This document shows positions 1 through 11,428 of a stretch of DNA of 64,000 bases, piece after piece; the stretch's first letter is position 1; every line of letters begins with the position of its first letter. The position numbers were made by a program, and so were the translations under genes. Origin of the DNA: Cyathus striatus (lineage: Eukaryota > Basidiomycota > Agaricomycetes > Agaricales > Nidulariaceae); contig JAOVFP010000019.1 of NCBI GenBank assembly GCA_025738555.1, positions 1,798,001 to 1,862,000 on the forward strand, given 5' to 3'. The notes beneath the pieces were generated by a model that ran no database searches, was not told the DNA's origin, and saw only the letters and a list, made by a program, of their open reading frames with translations.

Positions 1-146
1 ATTCTCTTTCTTTCCTACTCTTTTGTATTATCTTCCCATATTGTTCTTTGTCAGTACCCCCACCCCTACACATATTCATTGGCTGTTTGCTACTCCTTAT
101 GAGGATCTGAGTATTCCATCTGTTATGTACAAATCTTTTTTGCCAC

Positions 147-629
147 TTGATTTTTCTGATGTTATTTCTTAGCAGGGCTTCAAGTGTTCAAGGTTTGGAA
201 GAATTCATAGCATCCTGCACTCAGAATCACTCTTTGGGCCCTCTTTCAAGTACTGAAAAATTACAAGTAGGTTACCATATTCTAATCATATCTATATTAC
301 CAAAAAATCTCTGCAGCACAAATTATTGTTTGGAATTGTAAACCATCTATCTCATTTGTTCACATTGCCACCAACCAAACTATATTATTTGTTGATCTTT
401 TGAATCATATATTTCTGGGAGATCTGTGCAGAAGTTGTGTTTCACTTTTTCTTCTCCCTCTCATTTGAAATTATATTTTTTGGAGATAGTAGTGCAGTCA
501 GCTGCATTTCTGTTGAACGCACTATGTCTTACCTATACTGTAACTCTTTATTCTCAAACTGTCTGGTCTCAAATTCACTTTGAATACAAAATTATACATT
601 CTTCCAACAAGGATTTGTATATGTTTTAG
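147..629 (+). pseudogene. fragment resembling a Helitron 5' coding exon
   Basis: Two short readable pieces lie here. The first follows a good acceptor (cttagcag) near 176 and reads about 30 residues up to a GTAGG donor near 269. The second (426-629) contains FSSPSHLKLYFLEIVVQSA. This resembles FTSPSLFKIYFIEMVLQSS in the upstream exon of the Helitron gene near 29.6 kb, in the opposite orientation. The underlying DNA is also visibly similar. I infer a diverged remnant of the same repeat family. The match is short, so a shared host-gene origin is possible. Confidence 0.3.
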
Positions 630-1440
630 CTTAGCAGTAGATCCAAACAATTCTACAGGCTACATAATGTGCTTTTATGCATTAGCATTAGTTCTTACAG
701 TGATCTCTCACAGGGCATAAATGTATTCATTAAAGCTAAACTTATTCAGTCTCTTGACAAATCTTCATGGTCCAGGGTACTGATACACCTTAAAACTATT
801 TAATTGCTAAATCTCTCTATTAGTCATATAGTATTAGAACTTAGTATTAGTATTGCACATCAGAGTACAAGAGTTGGGGTGAGTTCTGAGCTGCTAGCTA
901 TGATATTTTTAATAAACAAGTATGCTATTAAGGGAATGGGGCATCTGAGAGCTGGGGTTGAGTTCCATGCTGCCAGCAGAAATATCTACTTGATATATAC
1001 TAAGGGAATTAAATACAAGATGTGTAATATCTAATTACTAATGTCCAAAAGACTATGTACATGCACCCAGTACTTGATTAAACCTAAGGGAACATGTTCC
1101 ACACATTCCTGTCATGTGATCAAACACGAGGTGTTAGAACTGTTATCTCTGAACCAGTTACTGTGGTAATTGCAGCCCAGAGCAAGTCATGTGACTTTGT
1201 ACTTGTACTCCGAAATTATTCTGCTGTTTGATCTACCACATGGAATTCCACATGTATTGTTGCTCCTGCATGGTCAATATGTTGGAAACAACATTATGTC
1301 ATTATATAAAGTAGTCTATGGTGCTCTTTGCTTAGTCACCACATGTTTTGTACAATGGCAAAATTGCCTCTGCAACAATTTTAATGTATTTTCGCTTATT
1401 TATTTTTAATTATTGAACATGGACTTTTCAAAAATGGCCT
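630..1440. repeat. AT-rich gap with a degenerate direct repeat, possible LTR remnant
   Basis: No gene is visible. Two imperfect copies of a GTTGGGGTGAGTTC-GCTGCYAGC-type stretch lie at about 872-897 and 951-977. The same kind of Gly/Cys-poor, gag-pol-flank-like wording occurs in the LTR-like DNA at 13.8 kb. The segment may be an eroded LTR, but no ends or target duplication could be fixed. Confidence 0.2.
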
Positions 1441-1444
1441 CCAA

Positions 1445-1906
1445 ATGCAATGCAGAAAGTCTGATGATGAATCTTCAGGAAAATGCAACCCAGATGCTAT
1501 AAATTGCTGTGCAAAAAGGATACTTGAGCTACAGCCAGACTTTCAGGAGCAAAAGTCACTTGTTGTGGAAGTTATTGAAGCAGCTGGGCATTCTTGCATT
1601 GTCCTTCCAAAGTTTCACTGTGAGCTCAATTTTATTGAGTTCTTCTGGGGTGCAGTAAAAAAATATCTCTGAGAGAACTGTGATTATACCTTTACCACTT
1701 TATAGGAAAATATGCCAAAAGCTCTTGCATCAGTGTCTGTTGAAACAATTTGAAAATGGGAGCATTGTGTTCACCATTGGATAGCTGCTTATGAGAAGGG
1801 ACTCAATGCACATGATGCACAAAAAGAAGTTTGCAACTTCAGTTCTCAGAAGTATGCATCCTACCACAGGGTCCCAGAGCTTCTTGCAAGACAAATGGAC
1901 GCTTGA
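1445..1906 (+). pseudogene. DDE transposase relic, C-terminal part
   Basis: The reading frame encodes the C-terminal third of a DDE endonuclease-type transposase common in basidiomycetes. Diagnostic text includes the CKRILELQPDFQEQKS-like region and FHCELNFIEFFWGAVKKYL, where the conserved Glu after HCELN is the likely third catalytic acid. The frame continues past the first stop with recognisable residues (RVPELL near 1,877) to a TGA at 1,904. Three in-frame stops interrupt it: TGA near 1,671, TAG near 1,704 and TGA near 1,751. The two TGAs sit where family members have Arg. No N-terminal part with the first two Asp residues was found upstream, so the copy is truncated as well as broken. Confidence 0.75.
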
Positions 1907-2951
1907 TAGGATGACTAATCATACCATATTTAGTAATTCCTTCCATTTATGGTAGTTGGCAAATATTGCTATAATCTGAAAAATATAACTCACTCAGTTT
2001 TGAGAATTTTGACAAATGCTCTAGAGGATTTATTCAATTCATCAAAACAAGCATTTTTACAAGAGGAATAAGAAAATAGAGGTATTTAGTGTGAGATATT
2101 TCACTTGTACAAAACATGTGGTGACTAAGTGAAGAGCACCATAGAGTAGTTTCTTTCCATATATAGGTACCATACAGTTTTATTTGTAAAAGATATATAA
2201 GGAAGACAGGGAGGAGGAGGAAAAGCAAGCAATCCCAGGAGAAATCCTAGGCTTCTTCCACTCTAGGAGTGTAATAAATTGGAATAGAAACAAATCTGAA
2301 CAGTACTTGAACTGAGTAATTTCATATTAGAAAGGTTTAGAATCTATAGTTTACTTCCTTTATACTAGTTTATACATAATCTGTGTTATCTCTCCCTTGA
2401 ACTTAAAGGCTGTGGTTTGTGATGAATATTTGAGTATTACATAATATATTAATACTATTTAAATACAAATCACAAATTCAGTGCATTTCAGTAATGTTTA
2501 ATCTTTTTGATATTAAATCAGTACCCTTGTTAATTCAGACCTATCAACTTAACATTAATGACTTGCACATCTTTTAGATATTCCTTACTCACTCTATTTT
2601 ATTTGTACTCTCATTTATCTTCTGTTCAACAACTGTCACACTACATAGCTAATACACTAATAATTGTTGGCACAACACAGGTAGTGGGCTCTGCTGCTTG
2701 CTGGCCCTATATTTTTATTATATGTGTCTATCCCATGTTTACTATTGTGAAAGTGCTCAATCATGTGTGGCTCAAGGGGGCGGATGCCTTGTGCATAAAC
2801 TTAATGCAGGTCACAGCATAGGGACATTTTACAGCCAAGTTTCTCAATATCTTACTTTGGAACCAGTACTACTTTGAAGTTACCACTATTCTTGATGCTA
2901 TTGCAAATGAGAAAGTCAAAGCCTGTAGAGGGCAATGATTATTAGCTCTCT
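1907..2951. other. gap without recognisable gene
   Basis: AT-rich sequence with scattered short open frames on both strands (for example 2,034-2,228 minus and 2,558-2,821 plus). None carries a motif I recognise or a consistent exon structure. I see no repeats or ends that define an element. Confidence 0.5.
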
Positions 2952-3100
2952 GTAAAAAGTGAAATCACACAGAGTCAAACATAAGTCAAATATGGGGACC
3001 AAAAGTCAAACATGGTCAAAACATGGTTGAATGTGGTCTTTACCCTCCCCCACCCTTTTCACATGAATTTCACATGAATTTCATGTGAAGTTTACCTGAA
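2952..3100 (+). repeat. left terminal inverted repeat
   Basis: This arm matches the inverse of 5,975-6,125 with few differences. One is gtg versus gcg just inside the tip, a CpG transition. Confidence 0.7.
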
Positions 3101-3587
3101 ATTTTGGACCTCGATTTTCTCTGATTTTTGGGGAGTCCCCTGCAAATTGTTTCATGTGAATTTCATGTGAAACAATGTGAATAGGTGAAATTCACGTGAA
3201 AAACCCCACATGAAATTCATGTGAATTACACATGAATTACACATGAATACATGAATATGTGAATTCTATGTGAATTAACCATGTGAATTTCACATGGCAT
3301 TCACCTGGAATTCAGGTAAACATGATTCCATGTTTTAGTACTAGTACATGTAACAGTACTTACTTACTTTTATTATAAAAAAGAAATCGACACCATCACA
3401 AATTGAACTCTCAACCATTTCTTATTATGTAAGCATAAGTTTTCATACTCTAGCAACTAATACCGTTACACCATAGGAGCATTAAATTAAACTGATATCG
3501 CAGCATATACATCGACCATGCAACTGTGCACATCTGTCAGACCATTTTGGTCAATGGCATCTTCTGAAGTTATGACCACCTTGTTGT

Positions 3588-3780
3588 TGCACACCCCATC
3601 CATCCCATCACCACCCTTCCTCCCCTCCACTCCCCTTGCCTCCCTTCCTCCCCATCCCTCTCCCTTCCTCCCCTTCCCTCTTCCTTCCTCCCCTTCTCTC
3701 TCCCTTCCTCCCCTTCCCTCTCCCTTCCTCCCCTTCCCTCTCCCTTCCTCCCCTTCCCTCTCCTCCCCTCTTCCTCTTCT
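3588..3780 (+). repeat. homopyrimidine tandem repeat, about 20-bp unit
   Basis: About six near-identical units of cccttcctccccttccctct are arranged head to tail. The tract is almost purely C/T on this strand. Open frames read from it in several phases are low-complexity artefacts. Confidence 0.9.
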
Positions 3781-4004
3781 CAGTCACTGGCAACATTGAA
3801 GGCATACAATGTGACTGGCACTATACATGGCAGATGAGGAGCAATGGAGAAGGTACAGCGAGGGAGAAGAGGTGTAGGAGGACAATTTACGGTGGAGGGC
3901 AATGGAGAGGAGTGATGAGGACAATGAAGGGTTTTATATTAGGTAGGTCAATGAGAATGAGGACGACAAGGACAAAAGCTAACATCAGCCACCATTTTAT
4001 CCAG

Positions 4005-4960
4005 TACCCCCATCCTCCCCTCTGCCTATGACATGATGATGCCATGCCACCCAGCCAGTGAAGAAGGCACCCTATCCCTATGGGTCTCATCCCACAACAT
4101 CACCTAGCGCTTCCTTCCTCCCCTCTGTGTTGTGACACGATGATGCCATGCCACGCAGCTGGCAAGGACAGCTACTGTCCCCACAACATCACCCAGCACC
4201 CATGTTTCACAGCACCCCCATCCTCTCCTCTGCGTCGCAACACAACGATGCTATGCCATGCAGTCGGTGAGGATAGCATCGGATTCTCATCCCCACAATG
4301 TCACCTGGCACCCTCGTCCTTCCCTCTGTGTCATGACACAGCAATGCCATGTCATCCAGCCAGTGGGGACAGCTCTCTCCCCATGCATCTATCCCCACTG
4401 TGTCAGCCAGTGTCCCCATCCTCCCCTCCCTCTCATCATGACAATGACGACACCACACCACCAGTGCATCTATCCACACTGTGTCAGCCAGTGACCCCAT
4501 CCCCCCCCCCCTCGTCATGACGAGGATGACACCACACTGTGTTGGCCAGTGCCCCTGTCCTCCCCTCCCCCTTGTCATGACAATGATGATGCCAGCACCA
4601 CCAATGCCTCTATCTCTATCATGTTGGCCAGTGCTGACACTCCCCCTCCTCCCTCCTCACCCCCTGTGTCACAGCAACGACAGTGCCACATCACCTAGCC
4701 CACTCCAGCCCTTTCTCCTTTGGCCATCCCCCCTTCCCCCTCATGTGGTGACAACAATGGTGCTACATCATTTGGTTACCCCTCTTCCCCTGCTTTGTGA
4801 AGACAGCATTAGTGCCACATCACCCACCCCCCTCTTCTCTCCTTCCTCTGCATCACGTCAGCATCAATGACATGTCATCTAGGCCCCCTAACCCCCTTCT
4901 TCCAATGCACACAATAACAATGGCAACAGCTCCTGGGACAGCATCGAACCCCCATAGCAA
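4005..4960 (+). repeat. degenerate minisatellite, unit about 100 bp
   Basis: Successive blocks repeat the same order of motifs: a CATCCTCCCCTCTG-like start, a GACAYGATGATGCCATGCCA-like middle, a CAGCCAGTG-like segment, then CCCCACAACATCACC. Clear block starts fall near 4,013, 4,113, 4,212, 4,316 and 4,418. Later units are shorter and more diverged. The ORFs across it have a Pro/His/Ser composition that simply mirrors the repeat. Confidence 0.7.
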
Positions 4961-5034
4961 TGACTATGACACCAGCACCAGCGCCTTGTGTGCCATTTCT
5001 CTTCTCCCCCACACCTTGTCTCACAAGTGATGAG

Positions 5035-5412
5035 GTGCCGTTCCCTCTCCTCCCCCTCTTCCCCCTCTTCCCCCCTCTTCCCCCCTCTTCCCCTGCCTCC
5101 TCATCTCACAAGCAACAAGGAAGAGTGGATGAGGAAGAGTGTCCTCCCCCCCCTCCCCCTCCTCATCTTGGAGAGGAAAGGGGAGAGTGAAGGAAGGGAA
5201 GGGGGGAGTGAGAGGAGGGGAGGGGAGGGGAGAGTGAGGGAAGGGGGCAGTGAGGGAAGAGGAGGGGAGGGGAGGGAGAGTGACAGAAGGGGAGAGCAAG
5301 GGAAGGGGAGAACAAGAGAAGGGGAGGGGAGAGGACAGCAAGGGCAGAGGAAGAGACAGAGGGGAGGGGAGGGGAAGGGACAATGAGGGAAGGGGAGGGG
5401 ATGGCGACACTG
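5035..5412. repeat. switch from polypyrimidine to polypurine tract
   Basis: Positions 5,035-5,165 are dominated by C/T (TTCCCCCTC runs). Positions 5,166-5,410 are dominated by G/A (GGGGAGAGTGAGG-type runs). The two halves are roughly complementary, so the region can form an imperfect hairpin. Each half can also form triplex-type structure. Confidence 0.75.
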
Positions 5413-5974
5413 TCACCATCTCTCACCACATCACAATGTCACTGCTACCCATGTATGTGCACCATTGCACCCCTTCAACACCCCCCTTACCCATCATTGC
5501 CTGTTGTTAGTATATCCTGCCTCTGCTCACCAACTCCTCCCCCCTCATCTCCAGCGCTTTAATATTATTAGTAGTAGTTATTAGTATAGGTAGATTGTTG
5601 TATTGGTACAGTTAGATTGTATTTTAATAGTATAGTAATAATTATATTTGTTTTTTAAGTGCATTTTGTGAGATTGTGAGTGAATATAGCTGGTATCAGA
5701 TGTAAGAGGTGGGTAGGGAATTATTAAAATTAAGAAGTCTTTAAAATACATTTTTTTGTAGGAAATGATATATATTTCATGTGAATATCATGTAACTATT
5801 GTACTGTACATGCATATGAATTTGACTTGTATTTCATGTGAATTCCATGTGAATTTCATATTTAAATTTCACCTAGTTTTCACCTAAACTTCACTTGAAT
5901 TTCACCAAATTTTTGTGATTTTGGAACATCCTAGATGAAGGTGAAATTCATGTGAAAATGTTACTTCAATGTGT

Positions 5975-6125
5975 ATTTCATGTGAAATTCACATGAAGTT
6001 TAGGTGAAAGGGTGGGGGAGGGATAAGTACTGGGTTGAACAATGGTGTGACTGTTGTTTGACCATGTTTGACTTTTGGTCCCCATATTTGACTTGTGTTT
6101 GACTCTGTGTGATTTCGCTTTTTAC
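5975..6125 (-). repeat. right terminal inverted repeat
   Basis: Inverted partner of 2,952-3,100. It contains the same ordered blocks: GGGTGGGGGAGGG, then gaccatgtttgacttttgg, then gtttgactctgtgtgattt. Confidence 0.7.
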
Positions 6126-6501
6126 TAAGGATAGAGCATGACTTAGTGTGAGAAGTCAGAAGAAGGCTGGAGAGCAAGGATAGGCTAAAAGAAGATGCTG
6201 ATTGCCTGTAGCACCCAAAGTGAATTTGACAGAGAGCTTATGCAATAATGAGACTAAAAAGAGGGCATACCAGTAGTTTCACTGTAGATTTTTATTCCCC
6301 CATACTGAGTCTACAGCTAGTGTTCACCACATCTGCTATTCCACCAACTATCTAGCCTTTTCAAGAACTTGAAATATGATAAAGCTGTTTGTTGATAGCA
6401 TGCATTGACTCAACAACAAAGGGGGTCCTGAGGGAGTGGTAGGTTCAAGATCAGTTGAATCAGTTGCATTCACAAAGACATGACAAGGTCACAGGCCATC
6501 A
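6126..6501. other. spacer between transposons
   Basis: No gene or repeat recognised. It separates the right TIR at 6,125 from the segment at 6,502 that is shared with 35.8 kb. Confidence 0.5.
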
Positions 6502-6621
6502 CACTCGCATGCATTTTTTGATCAATTCTGGGCACACAGTTTAGAGTCCTAATTTGGAACAGGAGTCCCTAGCATAGTTCTCTAGCTCTCGTCATTATGC
6601 ATTATCTCTTGTCACTGTACC
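6502..6621 (+). repeat. 120-bp dispersed repeat, decayed copy
   Basis: This stretch matches the reverse complement of 35,792-35,911 at about 113 of 120 positions. All seven differences are transitions at CpG sites that are intact in the other copy. It lies 50 bp upstream of the IS630-like transposase start and is probably the terminal region of that transposon family. Confidence 0.8.
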
Positions 6622-6671
6622 TGTACCACTACCTGCCACCACCTACCCTAGCACCACATATAACTACCACA

Positions 6672-7290
6672 ATGGTGGGCCATATCATTAGCCATGATGT
6701 CAAATTGGCTGCTATAAAATTGTTTGAGCACAGTCTCCTCCCTTTGGAAGACATCCTTGACTGCTGTGGTTTCTCTCAATGAACATGGTTCCACATCCTG
6801 AAGCTCTGGCACAAGACTGGCAACATTGTCCATCACCAACAAAACATTTCGGGTCGCTTTAGGCTTATGGATCTCAATGACATCAATTATCTTCTTCTCC
6901 TGATATGGAAAATCCTGACTACTTCCTTGATGAGCTCATGTATCTACTGGAGCACAATTGGTTTATTTCTGTCAATTATGCTACAATACATTGTGAACTT
7001 CTTCAATCTGGAATATCCTTCAAGAAACTCAAGCACATTGCCAAGGAACACAATGAACCCAGATGTGCTGCATTCATAGCAAAGATGGCACAATATAGCA
7101 CTGAAGAGATCAGATTCATTGATGAAACATCAAAGGATGAGCATACAGTTGGGAGGAGATATGGAAGAGCTGGCAAGGGAAAATGAGCAATGAAAAGTCA
7201 GCCATTTGTTCGTGGCTGTCGCACATCTATTGAGGCACTCACACTTGATGGAATCATGGCATGGACTGTGGTTGAGGGTTCAATGACCAT
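6672..7290 (+). pseudogene. IS630/Tc1-mariner-like transposase, 5' part
   Basis: The reading starts at MVGHIISHDVKLAAIKLF, a homeodomain-like DNA-binding N-terminus. It runs through a helix-turn-helix region to FIDETSKDEHTVGRRYGRAG, where the Asp at about 7,116-7,121 is the first catalytic residue, and then to QPFVRGCRTSIEALTLDGI. Stops or shifts occur near 6,780 (TGA), 6,905 (frame change) and 7,184 (TGA). The frame ends abruptly near 7,285-7,300, just after EGSMT, where inverted retroelement DNA begins. The missing catalytic part resumes at about 13,945, so this is one transposase gene split by an insertion. Confidence 0.8.
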
Positions 7291-10175
7291 GCATTCTCAC
7301 TTCTTAATGTGTGTGCTTCCGCCCAGGAAGAAAGTGTGCACTGACCATGTACAATATATTTACACTGGTTTGATACATCTTTCCCCATGTGTAACACGTC
7401 TGCATGTAGAACTTGAAAAATAGAAGGTGTTTCTGTCAGAACTGCAGGTGATTTGAACAGACTCTTCTGTCATTTCTGACAGATTTCACACGTGGAAATG
7501 TACCATTGTACATCCATTTCCATTTGCAGCCACCAAAATCTTAGGTTCAAAAGTCTATGAGTTGCATATGCCCCTCTATGGCCCAACGTGTCATGTGCTG
7601 CCTGCAACATATACATGTATTGCTCCTGTGCTACTACTAAACGAGGTAGCGCATCACCATCTTTGTAATATAGTTTTTCATTTTCTAAGGCAAATTTACC
7701 AGCAAATTTCTGGAATTTCCTGTATTCCGACCAGTCCATACCATCAGGATGCTCCATATTACTGATAAGATATTTTCTCACCACTTCCACGCGACTGTCC
7801 ATCAGAAGGCCATATTTGGTTCTCATGTCATATGGATAAGGTTCTCCTTGAGATGGATCAAACTTGAGCACTATGTCTGGCAACACAGTGGTATTAATAA
7901 ACTGCTGTAGGAAAACTTGTTGAGATTCACTACATTCAGGTGAGTTAATAGCTTCCCATTGCAGAATATTCTCCTTCTCTGCTGCTTCCATTGCGGCCTC
8001 TAAGTCGTCGATAATTTCAGCTATATTAAACATGTAACCACCTCATGTATCAATGTCATCAAAAAACTCATGTAATTCCAAGGGATCTGGATCGTCTGCA
8101 TAGGCTTTAACTAGTTCGAAAGGTTTCTCATTGTCCTCTGACTCATCTGAAAATACCCAGTCCATTTGGTCACCCTTAAAGAAAGGTCGGTGGGAAAGTC
8201 CATCAGGCCCAAATGTTTTCCCAGCCTTGTGAACTATTGTAAACACAAAGTTGGTACATATGAAATCCACCCAGCAATTAGTAGATGCATTAATCATTTC
8301 ACCTGCATGATTGAGCATTCTGAACAAGTACTTAGCATCTGTTTCAACCACTAAGTTATGACATCTGACAAGCAAGTATCTCTCTTCTTCCAGTGCCATG
8401 CGCAATCCTACGAGTTCTCGTCAGGGCTGCGAATATCTTGACTGCCTGTCTGTTAATGCTTTAGACCCAAATCTTATGTAATAGATTTTTGAAGGGTCTT
8501 CCTCGTCACATTGATAAATCAACCATCCTGTAGCTATGTAAGAAGTGTCCATGGCTACTACCAGTGGTTGTTTACTTTTATAATTAGGGGGACGGATTGG
8601 TAAATGATTTTTCAATGCTTTCTTCAAGGCTTCTTGTGATGCTTTCTCTACAGGACCCCATTTAAACAGCGCATCTTTCTTAAGTAAATTATACAGAGGT
8701 GCCACAACATCCACAAATTTCGGAATATTCAAGCACCCTTGCACAACAGTCCCTAAGAATGCTCGAACTTCACTAAAATTTGCACAGTCTCCCCAGTTCA
8801 TCACAGTGTCTATGCAATGGTGCATAGGATGGCTGCCTTCATATGAAACTCAGTGACCTACCACAATGAACTCGTCCTTACAAATGACTGACTTCTTTCC
8901 CAAGAAAGTTCCCCCTGCGTACTTCATTCATTGCAGAATTCTGTTGACAGTGTGAAAATATTCCCATATAAATCGCCGGATCCCTGAATTTTCAGGAATG
9001 GTTTCATAGGATCTGTCTGGTTGTTCATAGCATGTCTCAGGATCTCTCATAGGTATGTTGTCAATAAAGGGCTTAGTGTACTCTGGCATCTCATCTTTCA
9101 GGATATATGTCACATCATCATGGAAAATAGCTACGGAATTTGTCCAGCCCATTGGTAAAGTCACTAGTCGGAGTGTGCCAAACAGTGTTTGAAAAGTTGT
9201 TAAGTTTCTCGATTTTTCATCCAGCAATCGCTCGTCATATCCCACATAGAGATCTAATATACCACCACAGGCGCATCCTGCAAAATGATTTGCTAGCTCC
9301 TCAGTTGCTGGTGGCAGACCCAAGTGAGCTATGGTTACTTTATTCAGAGGTTCGAGACTATGAACAAGTCATAGACTTTTCTTATCCTTTTTAATAACAC
9401 AAAACCATTTTGAATGGTACAATGAATTGGACAGCTCATAAACACCACTATTGATCTTAGCTTTAATGATATTACAGACATCCTCATATATAGCCGGTGG
9501 TATAGAAATATTTTTAACTACCCAAGGTACATGCAGCACTGTAGGAATCTGCACAGCAGGAAAAAATTCCTCTTTGAATTTTCCCTTCTGAGTTTCATCC
9601 CAAGCAAATGCCTTGTCATGTGCTGACATTATCCAATGCATGAGCTTATATTCTTCTGTTCATAGAAATTCCTCTGAATGCTGGGTATCAATATACTCCT
9701 TATGTTCCGTCGTGTATTGTCCTTTGGGTGTGGGAACAAACTCCAGGGGGCTCGTTGGTAACTTTGGTAAGTCTGCCAGTGGGTCGCCTTTAATTTCCCT
9801 TTTAATATGGAATTCCTCTGGAACATCCCCAAGAACCAGTCTCATTTTCTGAGCAACAGGTTTGTATTTCCATCCAACGAAGTTTTCTCTGGTTGCTACC
9901 AGCACCTGTCTGGATTTTCCTCCTAAAGCCGAAAAGTACTGTACTCCCCCAGGTGTATCTAATACATGGGTTGCCAACATGGCTTGAAGCAGTTGCTTTT
10001 GCACTTCTTTATCCTCTATACCACCATCCATTGCCGAGGCAAGTAGGTAGGCGTACTTTATTTCCTCTTTTAACAATGTTTTTGGTTTTTCTTGTTGGTA
10101 ATACCTGTTGATCACAAATATCCCATCTGCATCTTGTACAATGCTAACTGCCAACTCTCCTCGATCTCCCATCAA
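7290..10175 (-). pseudogene. pol: Gypsy pol: reverse transcriptase, RNase H, partial integrase
   Basis: Ordered pol domains can be read despite stops. The region before the RT (10,175-9,660) is followed by RT from about 9,640, with LPMGWTNSVAIFHDDV. The catalytic box reads FIDNIP near 9,060, where active enzymes have a second Asp (xDD). The RNase H and connection segment covers 8,825-8,043 (MDTSYIATGW, ETDAKYLF, GPDGLSHRP). The integrase zinc-binding domain follows at 7,600-7,470 with its H-H-C-C residues in HDTLGHRGAYATHR and CEICQ. After a TGA at about 7,467 the integrase core begins (KYIVHG, SSWAEAH) and is cut off near 7,290. Further stops lie near 8,420, 8,840, 8,925, 9,366 and 9,658. 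The product cannot be functional. Confidence 0.85.
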
Positions 10176-10205
10176 CTCATCAAGTAATGAAAATTTTGTT
10201 CTTCC

Positions 10206-11390
10206 TCAATGACTTTCGGTTTCTTCCCACACAGATATGTTGGAATCACCATCCGGGTCCATGGAGCCCGGTGCCGTGATTGTGATCAACTGTGTTCCAT
10301 CCATGCCATTCTGAATCTGACTAGCAGTCAAGACATCAAAGGGTCTTCCCAACAGTAGCTGATAAGGCAGGTTTTTAAGTATGTGTACCTGTAGGTACAC
10401 CATTATCTTCCCAAGCTGGAGAGGAACATTTCTTGCAAGTCCACAAGTTGTTTCCAGCCCACCATTTGCACTCTGCATATTTATTTTCATGTCTGGATCC
10501 CACTGTAATCTGCACTTCTCTGCCATTAATAAACTCATCGAGACTATCTGTGACCCGCTATCGAGTAAACACTCCTCTATTTGGACACCGTAAATAGATC
10601 CAGTGATGGCTCGTAATGCTTCCACATCTCTAGCCACAATGATTCCTTTTTCTAGTCCATTAGTAAGTGATCCCAAATATTGGGTGACAGGGTCTGAGAC
10701 ATTCCATCCACCAGTTACAAAGTTTCCATGATTGTCCTTACCATCTTGCATGGTTTTCTCAGTTACTGGTAGATTGCAGTCCTGAACAAAAACCCAATTA
10801 ATGTCTGGTAAGGACCTCCCTGGAGCATCTTCATCTTCTACTTCCTCGATTTGGATGGGTATGCTTTTGCGATTAATTGAGATGTCCTCATTTAACCCAT
10901 TAGCTACTGTCGGCTGTTGTTTTGTAGTTAACCATGCATGTAAGTCTGCGTGCACACCAGGTGCTAACGCCAATAAATCTCTCTGAGAAATAACTACAGG
11001 GATCTCCAACAACTTGTCTACAACTTTTGTTGGTTGCACTTTCATTTCCACAGCTGCTCGGCGCGTGTAGCTAGGTGACTTTTTTGGTAATTCAGATGCT
11101 GGAATAGGCAAGTGAACTGGCGCTGGTTGTAACTTGGTTACATTTTGGTACGGAAAATCAGGTAACTCTTTTTCTCTTATATATTTTTCTTCTTTTATCT
11201 GGGTTATGTCATTTTTCTTTCTTTTTAATATTTTTACAGGTTTGGGTGTGGGTTCCGTATCCGACTCTGTGTTAGCCATGGCCCCAGCATCCTCACTAAT
11301 TATCTCGAGTATCTCTTCATCTTCTTTGAATGATACAGCCTTATTTATAGGTTGGTCCTCCAGTACACTAGCAGCTGCAGGCGAGGTCAT
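10206..11390 (-). pseudogene. Gypsy protease region
   Basis: A 394-codon frame contains the aspartic protease signature CLLDSGSQIVSM (about residue 273; DSG is the catalytic triplet) and PYQLLLGRPF downstream, both standard for retropepsins of Gypsy elements. The N-terminal half is a charged linker. The frame is offset relative to the gag frame ending at 11,429, either a programmed shift or a mutation. It ends in TGA at 10,206, after which the next pol frame follows at once. Confidence 0.8.
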
Positions 11391-11428
11391 TACAACTTCG
11401 GGTCACTGTGCCTCCTTCCTTGAACCAT

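Larger units (their letters stand above)
2952..6125. mobile_element. 3.2-kb non-autonomous element with long terminal inverted repeats
   Basis: The left end reads gtaaaaagtgaaatcacaca and continues through agtcaaatatggggacc. The right end is its inverted counterpart (ggtccccatatttgact, then gtgatttcgctttttac). The matching arms cover roughly 150 bp, to about 3,100 and from about 5,975. Subterminal DNA at 3,055-3,320 and 5,780-6,000 is crowded with overlapping ATGAATTTCATGTGA-type palindromes. The interior has no transposase frame, only pyrimidine/purine tracts and a minisatellite, each listed separately. I could not identify a convincing target-site duplication, so the exact ends may be off by a few bases. 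I infer a non-autonomous DNA transposon. Confidence 0.7.

Noticed and set aside
2934..2952. Possible target-site duplication of the 2.9-6.1-kb element
   Set aside because: Flanks on the two sides do not match at 2-9 bp for any placement of the ends that I tried.
3055..3320. Regularly spaced palindromes that could be mistaken for a CRISPR array
   Set aside because: Units overlap, spacing is irregular, there are no unique spacers, and the genome is eukaryotic.
3518..5510. Many overlapping open frames of 60-146 codons on both strands
   Set aside because: They arise from pyrimidine/purine tracts and minisatellite units; their composition (Pro/Ser/Leu or Arg/Gly/Glu) mirrors the repeat and changes with frame.
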